A stretch of DNA of 38,035 nt from an uncultured Lachnospiraceae bacterium (GTDB lineage: Bacteria; Bacillota; Clostridia; Lachnospirales; Lachnospiraceae), in the NCBI GenBank assembly GCA_949915905.1, contig CATLEQ010000007.1:1-38035 (forward strand), in the 5' to 3' direction. Shown here piece by piece: positions 10,573-18,904 of this stretch (position 1 is the first letter of the stretch; every line of letters begins with the position of its first letter). The notes beneath the pieces were generated by a model. It saw only the letters and a list, made by a program, of their open reading frames with translations, made no database searches and was not told the origin of the DNA. A program made the position numbers and the translations under genes.

Positions 10573-11409
10573 TTGACTGATTCACCAGATAAGATTCAGT
10601 GGCATCCGGCATTTTATGCGGCGGCCGGATTGGAGTTACGAGAGAATAGGGAAGAACTGGATTTGATACCAGAGTACAATTTGAGCAAAGAACCGATTCG
10701 TATTGATTTGCTAATCATAAAGGATGGTGGAAAGAGCATTAAGAATGAAATCGGTCACATTATGAAAACTTATAACGTGATAGAGTACAAGAGCCCGGAG
10801 GATGGATTGACGATTGATGATTTTTATAAGACGGTCGGTTATGCCTGCCTTTATAAAGGGTATGGAGCAAGTGTCAATCAGATACGGCTGAGTGAACTGA
10901 CGATATCCTTGTTTCGGGAAGCTTATCCAAAAGAATTGTTTTTGGCACTGAAGCAGGAAGGGCATGAGATTGAAGAGGCGTATCCCGGGATTTATTATGT
11001 GACAAACAAGCTTCCGTTTCTGGCACAAGTGGTGGTGACGAGTCGGTTGAGAAAAGAAACACATAGTAGTTTGCGAATTTTGTCTAAGCACGCGGATAAA
11101 GCGGATGTTGAGAGATTTCTTGAAAAAACAAGAAAAATGACAAGCCCGCGGGAACAGAATGATATTGATTCAGTGCTGCAGGTAAGTGTAAATGCGAATT
11201 TTGAAGTGTACCAAGAACTAAGGAGGGAGAACGGTATGTGTGAGGCGTTGAGAAGATTGATGAAAGAGGATTTTGATGAGTTGGAATCAGCAGTATTATT
11301 GAAAAATATCAAAAACGTCATGGAATCCTTTCATGTTACTGCTGAGCAGGCCATGGAAGCGTTGAAAATTCCTTCAAATGAGAGAGCGACATACTTGTCA
11401 AAATTATAA
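10573..11409 (+). CDS. PD-(D/E)XK-like (Rpn-type) protein of unknown function
   Basis: IRIDLLIIKDGG...NVIEYKSPEDGLTIDDFYKTVGYACLYK (D...EYK motif). TTG start at 10573 sits just after GAGAGGAGG; ORF open from ATG 10555. Confidence 0.7.
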   Translation: MTDSPDKIQWHPAFYAAAGLELRENREELDLIPEYNLSKEPIRIDLLIIKDGGKSIKNEIGHIMKTYNVIEYKSPEDGLTIDDFYKTVGYACLYKGYGASVNQIRLSELTISLFREAYPKELFLALKQEGHEIEEAYPGIYYVTNKLPFLAQVVVTSRLRKETHSSLRILSKHADKADVERFLEKTRKMTSPREQNDIDSVLQVSVNANFEVYQELRRENGMCEALRRLMKEDFDELESAVLLKNIKNVMESFHVTAEQAMEALKIPSNERATYLSKL

Positions 11410-11419
11410 GGATGGGAAT

Positions 11420-12109
11420 ATGATACAGAAAAAACTATTAATCACGGGGTTTGACCCGTTTGGCGGCGAGTCGATAAATCCTTCATGGGAGGCGGTAAAA
11501 GGACTTCCTGAGCGGATTGTATGCAACGGGATGTCGGGGGCGATGATTGGGGCGGAGGAGTCAGATGACATGGGAATGTCAGGCAAAAATGCCCTGCCAA
11601 ATGATGCAAACGTGGAGTATGTCCTTACAAAATTACGGATTCCGGTTATTTTCGGACAAGCTGCGGAAACGGTGTTGGATGCGGCGCGCATATTACAACC
11701 GGACGTGATTCTTTGTGTCGGACAAGCAGGAGGACGCGGCAAGGTGACTCCGGAAGTGATAGGGATTAACTTACGTGAGAGCATGAAGCCGGATAATGCG
11801 GGAGTCAGACCGGCGGGCGTACCTATCGTGGAAGACGGGCCGGCGGCTTATTTTTCTACCGTGCCGGTGCGGAAAATGGTCAGTGCGATAGAAAAGACGG
11901 GGATTCCAAGTGCACTTTCCTATTCTGCGGGAGTGTTTGTATGCAACGACGTATTATACAGCTTACTGCATCATTATCAGGGGACACAGACACGGGTCGG
12001 CTTTGTTCATGTGCCGTTCTTGCCGGAGCAGGCAAAGGCGGGGGAGCCGAGCATGTTGCTGGAAGACGTAGAGAAAGCGTTGGAAGCGGCGATTGCCGTG
12101 CTTGGGTGA
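11420..12109 (+). CDS. pcp: Pyroglutamyl-peptidase I
   Basis: LLITGFDPFGGESINPSWEAV, VGQAGGRGKVTPEVIGINLRES, SYSAGVFVCNDVLYSLLHH (catalytic Cys region). Start at 11420 rather than 11378. Confidence 0.92.
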   Translation: MIQKKLLITGFDPFGGESINPSWEAVKGLPERIVCNGMSGAMIGAEESDDMGMSGKNALPNDANVEYVLTKLRIPVIFGQAAETVLDAARILQPDVILCVGQAGGRGKVTPEVIGINLRESMKPDNAGVRPAGVPIVEDGPAAYFSTVPVRKMVSAIEKTGIPSALSYSAGVFVCNDVLYSLLHHYQGTQTRVGFVHVPFLPEQAKAGEPSMLLEDVEKALEAAIAVLG

Positions 12110-12125
12110 GGGGCGTGCGGAACAA

Positions 12126-12276
12126 AGAGTTTCGCGTGCGAAACTCTCGCGCCGGAGCGCGGCTGTGCCAGCAGTCATTTTCCTTAGGCGCGAAGTGCGC
12201 ATCCCTCGGAGGGTTTTGTGTTATAGGAAACGAAGTTTCCTATAACACAAGAAGAACCTGGACAAACGATTTGTCC
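12126..12276. repeat. Cluster of perfect palindromes between convergent genes
   Basis: AGAGTTTCGC-gt-GCGAAACTCT (12126-12147); CGCGCCGGAGCGCG; TTGTGTTATAGGAAAC-gaa-GTTTCCTATAACACAA (12216-12250); GGACAAA-cga-TTTGTCC (12260-12276). Confidence 0.8.
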
Positions 12277-12295
12277 AAGTCCTTTGCCATTTTGC

Positions 12296-13312
12296 TTATA
12301 GAGCAATACAAACATCCAAGTCCTCCATGGCTTTTGTCTGGAAGAGGATTCGCCACCGAACCTCTGAAACCAGAGCGAAATGCAGGGCGGAATAAGCCAG
12401 GTGACGGTTTTTAACCGGGCTTTTTCCGGTGAGGAAAATCGCCGTCGGACCGCCGGAAGAGGCGGGGATGCTGATGCCTTCGTCTTCGTTTTTCGGCCGG
12501 GGGGAATCGCTTTCTGATACGTCGCGAATGTAGAGCGTGTTGGGCTCGATTTCCGGCGAAATACGGTAGGAAAGCGTTCGGGCATATTCGGGATAGCACA
12601 TGTCCTTTTCCCCGATGTTGTCAAAGCTTTGCCTGACTTGTTCGTATTCGTGCAGGGTGAGCGTGTATTCCGTTCCCGTGGCGGGATGCGTGGTTTTTAT
12701 TTCCATGGGAAATATCTGCGAGTCGTCTGTCGTAAAATAGTCCGTGGTGACGGAAAGCTCGCGGGCGTGAAACGTAAGCGACATCTCTTGCGGTGTCAAT
12801 ATGGGCTCTTGTTTCCAGAGATAAACCAGCCGTTCAAAATACCAACAAAGCGTCCGGTCACATTCGTAAACCTCCATCAGCTGCTCCGCATCCGTATCAT
12901 TTTTCAGGGGCTCATTTTCTCCGGCTTCCTTGGCCTCCGCCTGCAGAAATTCCACCGGATACCACAAGATGCTGCCAAACATGCGCTGGGAAAGCGGCTG
13001 GTCGTCAAGACACAGGTCTGCCGAAAAATTTTTGACAGCGGGGTTGTCGGCTTCCATTTGTTCATAATCCTCATGGGTATGCAAGGAAAGCCGCCGTTCG
13101 CGATCCCATTTTTGAAAAAAGGCAAGCATGTCCGATACCGGAAATGGAATGCACACGTCCAGGACAAGCGCGGATTCATTTACATACATGGCGGGGATGA
13201 AGAGCGTTTGCGTTTCCCAGGAAAACGTGCGGTTGACGGGGATTTTCGTCAGCTTGTCCCGAGCCTTTCCCTTGCCCCAGATATTACCGTTTCCATTATA
13301 ATATACGTCCAT
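12296..13312 (-). CDS. Hypothetical protein, 338 aa, no recognised family
   Basis: Long ORF with AAGGAGG RBS 8 nt upstream of ATG (minus strand); preferred over antisense ORF 12629..13315. Confidence 0.75.
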   Translation of the reverse strand: MDVYYNGNGNIWGKGKARDKLTKIPVNRTFSWETQTLFIPAMYVNESALVLDVCIPFPVSDMLAFFQKWDRERRLSLHTHEDYEQMEADNPAVKNFSADLCLDDQPLSQRMFGSILWYPVEFLQAEAKEAGENEPLKNDTDAEQLMEVYECDRTLCWYFERLVYLWKQEPILTPQEMSLTFHARELSVTTDYFTTDDSQIFPMEIKTTHPATGTEYTLTLHEYEQVRQSFDNIGEKDMCYPEYARTLSYRISPEIEPNTLYIRDVSESDSPRPKNEDEGISIPASSGGPTAIFLTGKSPVKNRHLAYSALHFALVSEVRWRILFQTKAMEDLDVCIAL

Positions 13313-13339
13313 TAAAAGTCCTCCTTATAAATATTATCC

Positions 13340-13364
13340 TCACGACAGATTTTATCTGCCGTGA
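13340..13364. repeat. 25-nt hairpin, identical (inverted orientation) to 37473-37497
   Basis: TCACGACAGATTTTATCTGCCGTGA is the reverse complement of TCACGGCAGATAAAATCTGTCGTGA at 37473. Confidence 0.85.
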
Positions 13365-13428
13365 TTTGGTATGAAATTATAACAAGTATAGCACAGATTG
13401 AATATAAATCATAGATTACCATTTAGTC

Positions 13429-13458
13429 CCCAGCCAATCACTACGCTGATTGGCTGGG
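13429..13458. repeat. Hairpin CCCAGCCAATCA-N6-TGATTGGCTGGG
   Basis: 12-bp perfect inverted repeat; similar in sequence to the 2583-2612 terminator stem. Confidence 0.75.
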
Positions 13459-13482
13459 AGGATGCACATGAATCTGGCCAAT

Positions 13483-13526
13483 GCATCACCCGTCTCGCCG
13501 AAGGCGACTCAAAATGCGGGTGATGC
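13483..13526. repeat. Nested hairpin (outer 10-bp stem, inner TCGCC-gaa-GGCGA)
   Basis: GCATCACCCG ... CGGGTGATGC enclosing TCGCCGAAGGCGA plus an unpaired segment. Confidence 0.75.
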
Positions 13527-13530
13527 CCGT

Positions 13531-13570
13531 TACAATTCATACCCCGTGCTGGCGCGGGGTATGAATTGTA
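13531..13570. repeat. 16-bp perfect stem hairpin with ATACCCCG core
   Basis: TACAATTCATACCCCG-tgctggcg-CGGGGTATGAATTGTA. Confidence 0.85.
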
Positions 13571-13593
13571 GTTGCCAACCGGAAAATATGTAG

Positions 13594-13622
13594 TTGTTAA
13601 GTTTGAAAATCCGTGGTAGACT
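13594..13622 (+). promoter_or_regulatory. Candidate promoter of the cyclase operon
   Basis: TTGTTA-N17-TAGACT upstream of the 13741 start. Confidence 0.4.
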
Positions 13623-13740
13623 ACTTTATAGTGAAAGGGAGGAAGGAGCAAGAGAAGCGCGGCGGCCAAGGGGAGAATGGCAATGCTGCGACGGATGGGA
13701 AAAAGAGGATTCAAAGGATAGAGGGAATGTGAGGTAATTT

Positions 13741-15567
13741 ATGAAACGACGGGATTTTGTCATAAGTTGTGTGATTGTCGGCATATTGGTGCTCTTGACG
13801 GGAGCCGGGGTATTGTCGCGGCCGGATTTGACCGTCTCGGACGCATTATATCAGGAGCGTGTGGCGACGGACGGGAAAATCGTCATTATCGGTATCGATG
13901 AAAAGGCGTTGGACGCTTATGGCCCGTACCAGCAGTGGAGCCGGGAGGGGATTGCCCGGACGCTTGAGCTCTTAAACGTGTCAGAAGAATGCCGCCCGGC
14001 GGTAATCGGGATTGATGTTTTGTTTAGCGGGGAGACTAAGGAAGAAACGGATGAGAGGCTTTGCGAGGCGGCGGGGAAGTATGACAATGTGATTGTCGCG
14101 AGCGCGGCGCAGTATGGGACGGAATTTGTGGAGATGGACGGAGGAAGTTATAAAGTGGACGACTTTTCCGTCATTGCCTATGACAAGCCATACCAAAAGC
14201 TTTGTGAGGCGGCGGAATGCGTTCATATCAACGCCATGTTGGACGGGGACGGGGTTCTTAGACACCATTTGCTGTCCATTCGCCTGCCGGATGGGGAAAC
14301 AGTGGATTCGATGGCACTATCTGCGGCCAACCGGTACCGGGAGGCGCGGGGGGAAGCACCGGTTTCGATGCCGCCCACGGACGGCAGAGGATTCTGGTAT
14401 CTGCCATATTGCGGAAAGCCGGGGGATTTTCCGGAAGTATCCATAGCCGACGTGTTGGAGGGAAATGTGTCGGCGGATTATTTTGACGGCAAAATCGTAT
14501 TAATCGGGCCTTGGGCATCCGGGCTGCAGGACGCGTACATCACGGCGAGCGACCACGCCCGGCAAATGTACGGTGTGGAATATCAGGCCAATGCGGTGCA
14601 GGTGCTTTTGTGGGAGGATTACAAGCAAGAGGCGGGGGATGCGATACAGTTGATGATATTGGCGGTGCTTCTGCTGATTGCCGTCATCATTTTCCAGAGG
14701 CGGACGCTTCGCCTCTCGACGGTTCTTTGGATTATCCTCTGCGGGGGGTGGATTTTGCTTTGCCGGGGACTTTACGGTGCCGGATGGGTGCTTCATGTGC
14801 TGTGGGTTCCGGTTAATGTGACGATTTTGTATGCCGGTGGCATCGCGCTGCATTATGTGCGGGCGGCAAGGGAACGACAGGCGGTGACAAATACGTTCAA
14901 GCGTTATGTGGCACCGGAGATTGTCACGAAGCTTTTAAAGGAAGGGAAGGACGCGTTGCAGCTGGGCGGAAATCTGACAAAGATTGCCGTGTTGTTTGTG
15001 GACGTGCGAGGATTTACCCCCATGTCGGAAAAGCTTGCGCCGACCCGGGTGGTGGAAATTTTGAATAGCTACCTGGCGCTGATATCAGAATGCATTTTGA
15101 ATAATGGCGGCACGTTGGACAAGTTCGTGGGCGACGCGGCCATGGCCTTTTGGGGGGCACCCTTGGAGGACGAGGATGCTGTCATGCACGCGGCTCGTGC
15201 GGCCATGGACATGGTGGAGGGATCCAAGGCGCTTTCGGATGAATTGCAAAGACAATATGGACAGACGGTGTCCTTTGGTATCGGGATTCATGTCGGCGAG
15301 GCCGTGGTGGGAAATATCGGCTCACCGAACCGCATGGATTATACGGCAATCGGGGACACGGTAAATACTGCGGCCAGGCTTGAGGCGAACGCGCCCGGCG
15401 GAACCATTTACATTTCCCGTGCGGTGGCGGACGCCCTTTCCGGGCGGATCCAGACCACATCCCTGGGCGGGACGGTCAGGCTGAAAGGAAAGACGGAAGG
15501 GTTCGAGGTACTGACGCTGGATGCGATACTCGCAGCAGATGAAATCGGCCGTGAGCATAAAAAATGA
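13741..15567 (+). CDS. CHASE2 domain-containing adenylate/guanylate cyclase (class III)
   Basis: CHASE2: LSRPDLTVSDALYQ...VIIGIDEKALDAYGPYQQWSR...GKIVLIGPWASGLQDAYITA; 3 TMs; cyclase VLFVDVRGFTPMSEKL...GGTLDKFVGDAAMAFWGAP...FGIGIHVGEAVVGNIGSPNRMDYTAIGDTVNTAARLE. Confidence 0.94.
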   Translation: MKRRDFVISCVIVGILVLLTGAGVLSRPDLTVSDALYQERVATDGKIVIIGIDEKALDAYGPYQQWSREGIARTLELLNVSEECRPAVIGIDVLFSGETKEETDERLCEAAGKYDNVIVASAAQYGTEFVEMDGGSYKVDDFSVIAYDKPYQKLCEAAECVHINAMLDGDGVLRHHLLSIRLPDGETVDSMALSAANRYREARGEAPVSMPPTDGRGFWYLPYCGKPGDFPEVSIADVLEGNVSADYFDGKIVLIGPWASGLQDAYITASDHARQMYGVEYQANAVQVLLWEDYKQEAGDAIQLMILAVLLLIAVIIFQRRTLRLSTVLWIILCGGWILLCRGLYGAGWVLHVLWVPVNVTILYAGGIALHYVRAARERQAVTNTFKRYVAPEIVTKLLKEGKDALQLGGNLTKIAVLFVDVRGFTPMSEKLAPTRVVEILNSYLALISECILNNGGTLDKFVGDAAMAFWGAPLEDEDAVMHAARAAMDMVEGSKALSDELQRQYGQTVSFGIGIHVGEAVVGNIGSPNRMDYTAIGDTVNTAARLEANAPGGTIYISRAVADALSGRIQTTSLGGTVRLKGKTEGFEVLTLDAILAADEIGREHKK

Positions 15568-15578
15568 TGTGTCCTGGG

Positions 15579-15611
15579 GCATGACTTTGGCTCGTTGCTC
15601 GCGGGAATAAA
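15579..15611 (-). repeat. Partial inverted copy of the metY-inserted element
   Basis: GCATGACTTTGGCTCGTTGCTCGCGGGAATAAA is the exact reverse complement of 9968-10000 (33/33). Confidence 0.9.
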
Positions 15612-15620
15612 GGAGCGGAA

Positions 15621-16427
15621 ATGAAAAAGGATACTTGGTGTGTGGAAATCTGGGGTAGCCGCGGCTCTTTCCCCCGACCGGAGGCACGGTTTTTAAAATA
15701 TGGCGGCAATACGTCCTGCGTCTCTCTTATCCATGGCGGCGGGGTGGTCATATTGGACGCGGGGAGCGGTCTTGTGGAATTGGGGCGGAGGCTTTGTGCG
15801 GGGCGGCTGGACATTTTTATCAGCCATTTTCATCTTGACCATGTGCAGGGATTGCCGATGTTTCAGCCATTTTACAATCCCGAGACGGAGGTTCACATAT
15901 ATGGACAAGCGGGCTTGAAACAATCATTGGAAACATTGGTCGGACCGCCGTATTGGCCGGTGGGATTTTCGGATTTTGCGGCGAGGATATCTTTTCACGA
16001 ATTACGGCCGGGGACGGAGTTTGTTTTGAATGGCCTGAAGGTGACGACGCTGGGTGGAAATCATCCGGGCGGGAGCATTTTATACCGCATGGATGGTATG
16101 GATTCGGATGGAAGGAAGAGAAGTCTGGTGTATGCGTTGGACTGTGAGGCGGATGAAAAAGTGATGCAGGACTTGGCGGAGTTTGCGCGGGAAACGGACT
16201 TGCTTTTGTGGGACGCGGGGTTTACATCAGAGGATTTCAAAGCCGGCTGGGGGCATTCGACATGGGAGCAGGGAATGGCATTGCGGCGGCTGGCCGGGGC
16301 GAAAAAAGTCGTCATGATGCATTATAACGGAGCGTATGATGATACATTTTTAGAAAAATTGGAAGAGCGGGCGAGGGAGCAGGACGCTGCCGTGTGGTTC
16401 GCCAGAGAGGGGATGAGATTATGTTAA
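15621..16427 (+). CDS. MBL-fold metallo-hydrolase (PhnP/cyclic-phosphodiesterase-like subgroup)
   Basis: WGSRGSFPRPEARFLKYGGNTSCVSL, FISHFHLDHVQGLPMF (HxHxDH), GNHPGGSILYRM, DCEAD, MMHYNGAYDD. Confidence 0.88.
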   Translation: MKKDTWCVEIWGSRGSFPRPEARFLKYGGNTSCVSLIHGGGVVILDAGSGLVELGRRLCAGRLDIFISHFHLDHVQGLPMFQPFYNPETEVHIYGQAGLKQSLETLVGPPYWPVGFSDFAARISFHELRPGTEFVLNGLKVTTLGGNHPGGSILYRMDGMDSDGRKRSLVYALDCEADEKVMQDLAEFARETDLLLWDAGFTSEDFKAGWGHSTWEQGMALRRLAGAKKVVMMHYNGAYDDTFLEKLEERAREQDAAVWFAREGMRLC

Positions 16428-17926
16428 GTCAAGACGATGTCAAACGGATTTTGCAGATAGGGGTCTCGCTGTCTGCCGAGAGAAATTTTGGAAAGCTTTT
16501 GGAGCAGATTTTATCCAATGTGATGGAGCTCGCACATTGCGATGCCGGGACGCTTTATCTGTTGGAGGAGGACGCACTGCATTTTGAGATTATGCGAAAT
16601 GACACGCTGGGAACCTATGAGGGGGCATCGGGGACGAAGCCGACATTGCCGCCGGTTCCGTTAAAGCGGGAAAATGTGTGCGCGTTTGCCTTGTTGGAAA
16701 ATCGAACCGTCCGGATTGCGGACGTGCGGCAATGTGCGGAATATGATTTTTCCGGCCCCATCCGGTACGACGCGATGACCGGTTACCATACGCAGTCCAT
16801 GCTGGTGGTGCCGATGAGCAACCGCGAGGGGGAAAAGCTGGGGGTTCTCCAATTGATTAACGCGCAGGACGAAGCGGGAAACGTGTGCCCGTTTTCAGAA
16901 GACATGACGTTGGTGCTGGAGTCGGTGGCATCGCAGGCGGCCATCACGATTCAAAATGTGCGCTATATTCAGGAAATCAAAGAACTTGTCCATTCATTTG
17001 TACGGACGATGTCGTCCGCCATTGACCAACGCAGCTCCTACACGGGGAACCATACGCGTCACATGGCGATGTATTGCGAAAAATTTTTAGATTATTTGAA
17101 TTCACGGGTGGAAGGGCACGGGGATGAGGAGCCCCTCATGCCGGAAGGGCGTGCGGCGGGGCAATATTTTTTCACGCCGGAACGCAGGGAAGAGTTGCTG
17201 ATGAGCGTGTGGCTCCATGATATCGGCAAGCTGGTCATTCCGCTGGAAGTGATGGACAAGCCGTTGAGACTGCGCCCGGAGCAGCACGAGGCATTTTTGC
17301 ACCGCATGGAAATCATTCGACTGAAAGGCCGGATTGAATATTTGGAGGGTAAGGCATCGGAGCCGGATTTTGAAGCTTTGTTGGCCGCTACCGAGGCGGC
17401 GGAAAATTTGATTGAAGAAATGAATACCGGCCGGCCGCTCACGGATTCGCAGAAGGAAGCGTTGGAAGTCCTGGCAGGGCGAACCTATCGGGACGAAGAC
17501 GGACAGAAACCATGGCTTATGCCGGAGGAAAAGAAAATGCTGCTGATTCCGAGAGGGACGCTTTCAGAGGATGAGCGGAAGGTGATAGAGTCCCATGTGT
17601 CGGTCACGGACAAGCTACTGTCCGAAATACGATTTTCAAAGGAACTCTCCCATGTGCGCGAGTGGGCCTCCGGCCATCATGAGCTGCTGAATGGAAGAGG
17701 ATACCCGCGTCATTTGCAGGGGGATGAGATTCCGGTGGAAATCCGCATTCTCACGATATTGGATATCTTTGACGCGCTGACTGCCGCCGACCGCCCATAC
17801 AAGAAGGCGAAAACGCCAAAGGAGGCACTGGACATTTTGAAGATGGACGCGAACAATGGAAGACTGGACTTGGAATTGGTCCAGTTGTTTGAGGAAAGCC
17901 GGTGCTGGGAGGAGGGCTTGAGTTAA
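16421..17926 (+). CDS. GAF domain + HD-GYP domain cyclic-di-nucleotide phosphodiesterase-type protein
   Basis: GAF-like N-terminus (CDAGTLYLLEEDALHFEIMRNDTLG...VASQAAITIQNVR); HDIGKLVIP; HHELLNGRGYPRHLQGDEIPVEIRILTILDIFDALTAADRPYKKA. Overlaps upstream gene by 7 nt. Confidence 0.92.
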   Translation: MLSQDDVKRILQIGVSLSAERNFGKLLEQILSNVMELAHCDAGTLYLLEEDALHFEIMRNDTLGTYEGASGTKPTLPPVPLKRENVCAFALLENRTVRIADVRQCAEYDFSGPIRYDAMTGYHTQSMLVVPMSNREGEKLGVLQLINAQDEAGNVCPFSEDMTLVLESVASQAAITIQNVRYIQEIKELVHSFVRTMSSAIDQRSSYTGNHTRHMAMYCEKFLDYLNSRVEGHGDEEPLMPEGRAAGQYFFTPERREELLMSVWLHDIGKLVIPLEVMDKPLRLRPEQHEAFLHRMEIIRLKGRIEYLEGKASEPDFEALLAATEAAENLIEEMNTGRPLTDSQKEALEVLAGRTYRDEDGQKPWLMPEEKKMLLIPRGTLSEDERKVIESHVSVTDKLLSEIRFSKELSHVREWASGHHELLNGRGYPRHLQGDEIPVEIRILTILDIFDALTAADRPYKKAKTPKEALDILKMDANNGRLDLELVQLFEESRCWEEGLS

Positions 17927-17970
17927 CCCGCCCAAACAGCTGCGAAACCGTGTGCCTCCGGCGGATGGTA

Positions 17971-18014
17971 GGCGCACAAAGATGTATTTTGTCAGCATAG
18001 CTGACTTGTGCGCC
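17971..18014. repeat. Nested hairpin with 11-nt bulge
   Basis: GGCGCACAA-agatgtatttt-GTCAGC-ata-GCTGAC-TTGTGCGCC. Confidence 0.8.
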
Positions 18015-18018
18015 GCCG

Positions 18019-18041
18019 CAAGAACGCCAGAGGCGTTCTTG
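18019..18041. terminator. Bidirectional terminator between convergent genes
   Basis: CAAGAACGCC-aga-GGCGTTCTTG followed by aattggtttt. Confidence 0.75.
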
Positions 18042-18066
18042 AATTGGTTTTGATGAATAGGATTAA

Positions 18067-18864
18067 TTACATTTTTCCGATAAATTTTGTCCCGACCTCT
18101 TTCCCTTCGACGATATCATAAATCCGCTCAGGGTGTTTTCCGTTCGTAATCACGGTTTCGATTCCCTGGTTGACGGCCAGCGTGGCGGCCTGCAATTTGG
18201 TCTTCATGCCGCCCGTGCCGCGTCTGGAACCGGCACTTCCCGCCGCCTGGTACAAGCTTTCGTCAATATGCTCGATTCTGGAGATCAGCCTGGCATCGGC
18301 GAACAACCTCGGATCCTTGTCATACAAGCCTTCGATGTCGGACAGGATAATCAGCTTGGAGGCCTGACACAGCACCGCCACGACCGCCGACAGCATGTCA
18401 TTGTCCCCGAACAACCTTTCCTCGGATTCAATTTCCGAATAGCTGACGGAATCATTTTCATTTACGACGGGAATCACGTTCATTTCCAAAAGGGCGTTGA
18501 ATGTATTAATAAGGTTTTCCTTTTTGTCTTCTTTTTCAATATCTTCCGCGTTCAGCAAAATCTGGCCAATCGTTTTGTCATAATCGCCAAAAAATTTGTC
18601 ATACAAAAACATGATTCTGCATTGGCCGACGGCCGCCGCGGCCTGCTTTAGGCGCATGCTGTCCGGCTTGGTTTTCATTCCCAGCTTGTGCATGCCCACC
18701 GCGATTGCACCGGAGGAGACTAAAATCACCTCGTACCCCCGGTTCTGGATGTCGGACAAGACGCAGGCAAGCTTGTCAAATGCCTGAAAGTCGCTTAGCC
18801 CCTTTTCGTTGGTCAGGGTGGAGGTTCCGACCTTGACCACGATTCGATTATGATAATGTGTCAT
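18067..18864 (-). CDS. proB: Glutamate 5-kinase (short form without PUA domain)
   Basis: RIVVKVGTSTLTNEKG, VILVSSGAIAVGMHKLG, NENDSVSYSEIE...FGDNDMLSAVVA, LSDIEGLYDKDPR, GTGGMKTKLQAA. RBS GAGGTGAG upstream of ATG at 18864. Confidence 0.94.
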   Translation of the reverse strand: MTHYHNRIVVKVGTSTLTNEKGLSDFQAFDKLACVLSDIQNRGYEVILVSSGAIAVGMHKLGMKTKPDSMRLKQAAAAVGQCRIMFLYDKFFGDYDKTIGQILLNAEDIEKEDKKENLINTFNALLEMNVIPVVNENDSVSYSEIESEERLFGDNDMLSAVVAVLCQASKLIILSDIEGLYDKDPRLFADARLISRIEHIDESLYQAAGSAGSRRGTGGMKTKLQAATLAVNQGIETVITNGKHPERIYDIVEGKEVGTKFIGKM

Positions 18865-18904
18865 TTTTCTCACCTCAAATATATTTGTTGGTACCGGCAT
18901 AGGG

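Noticed and set aside
12629-13315. 228-aa plus-strand ORF antisense to the 338-aa gene
   Set aside because: Minus-strand ORF is longer and has a clear AAGGAGG RBS; plus-strand ORF lacks one.
18133-18651. 172-aa plus-strand ORF antisense to proB
   Set aside because: Shadow of a conserved gene.
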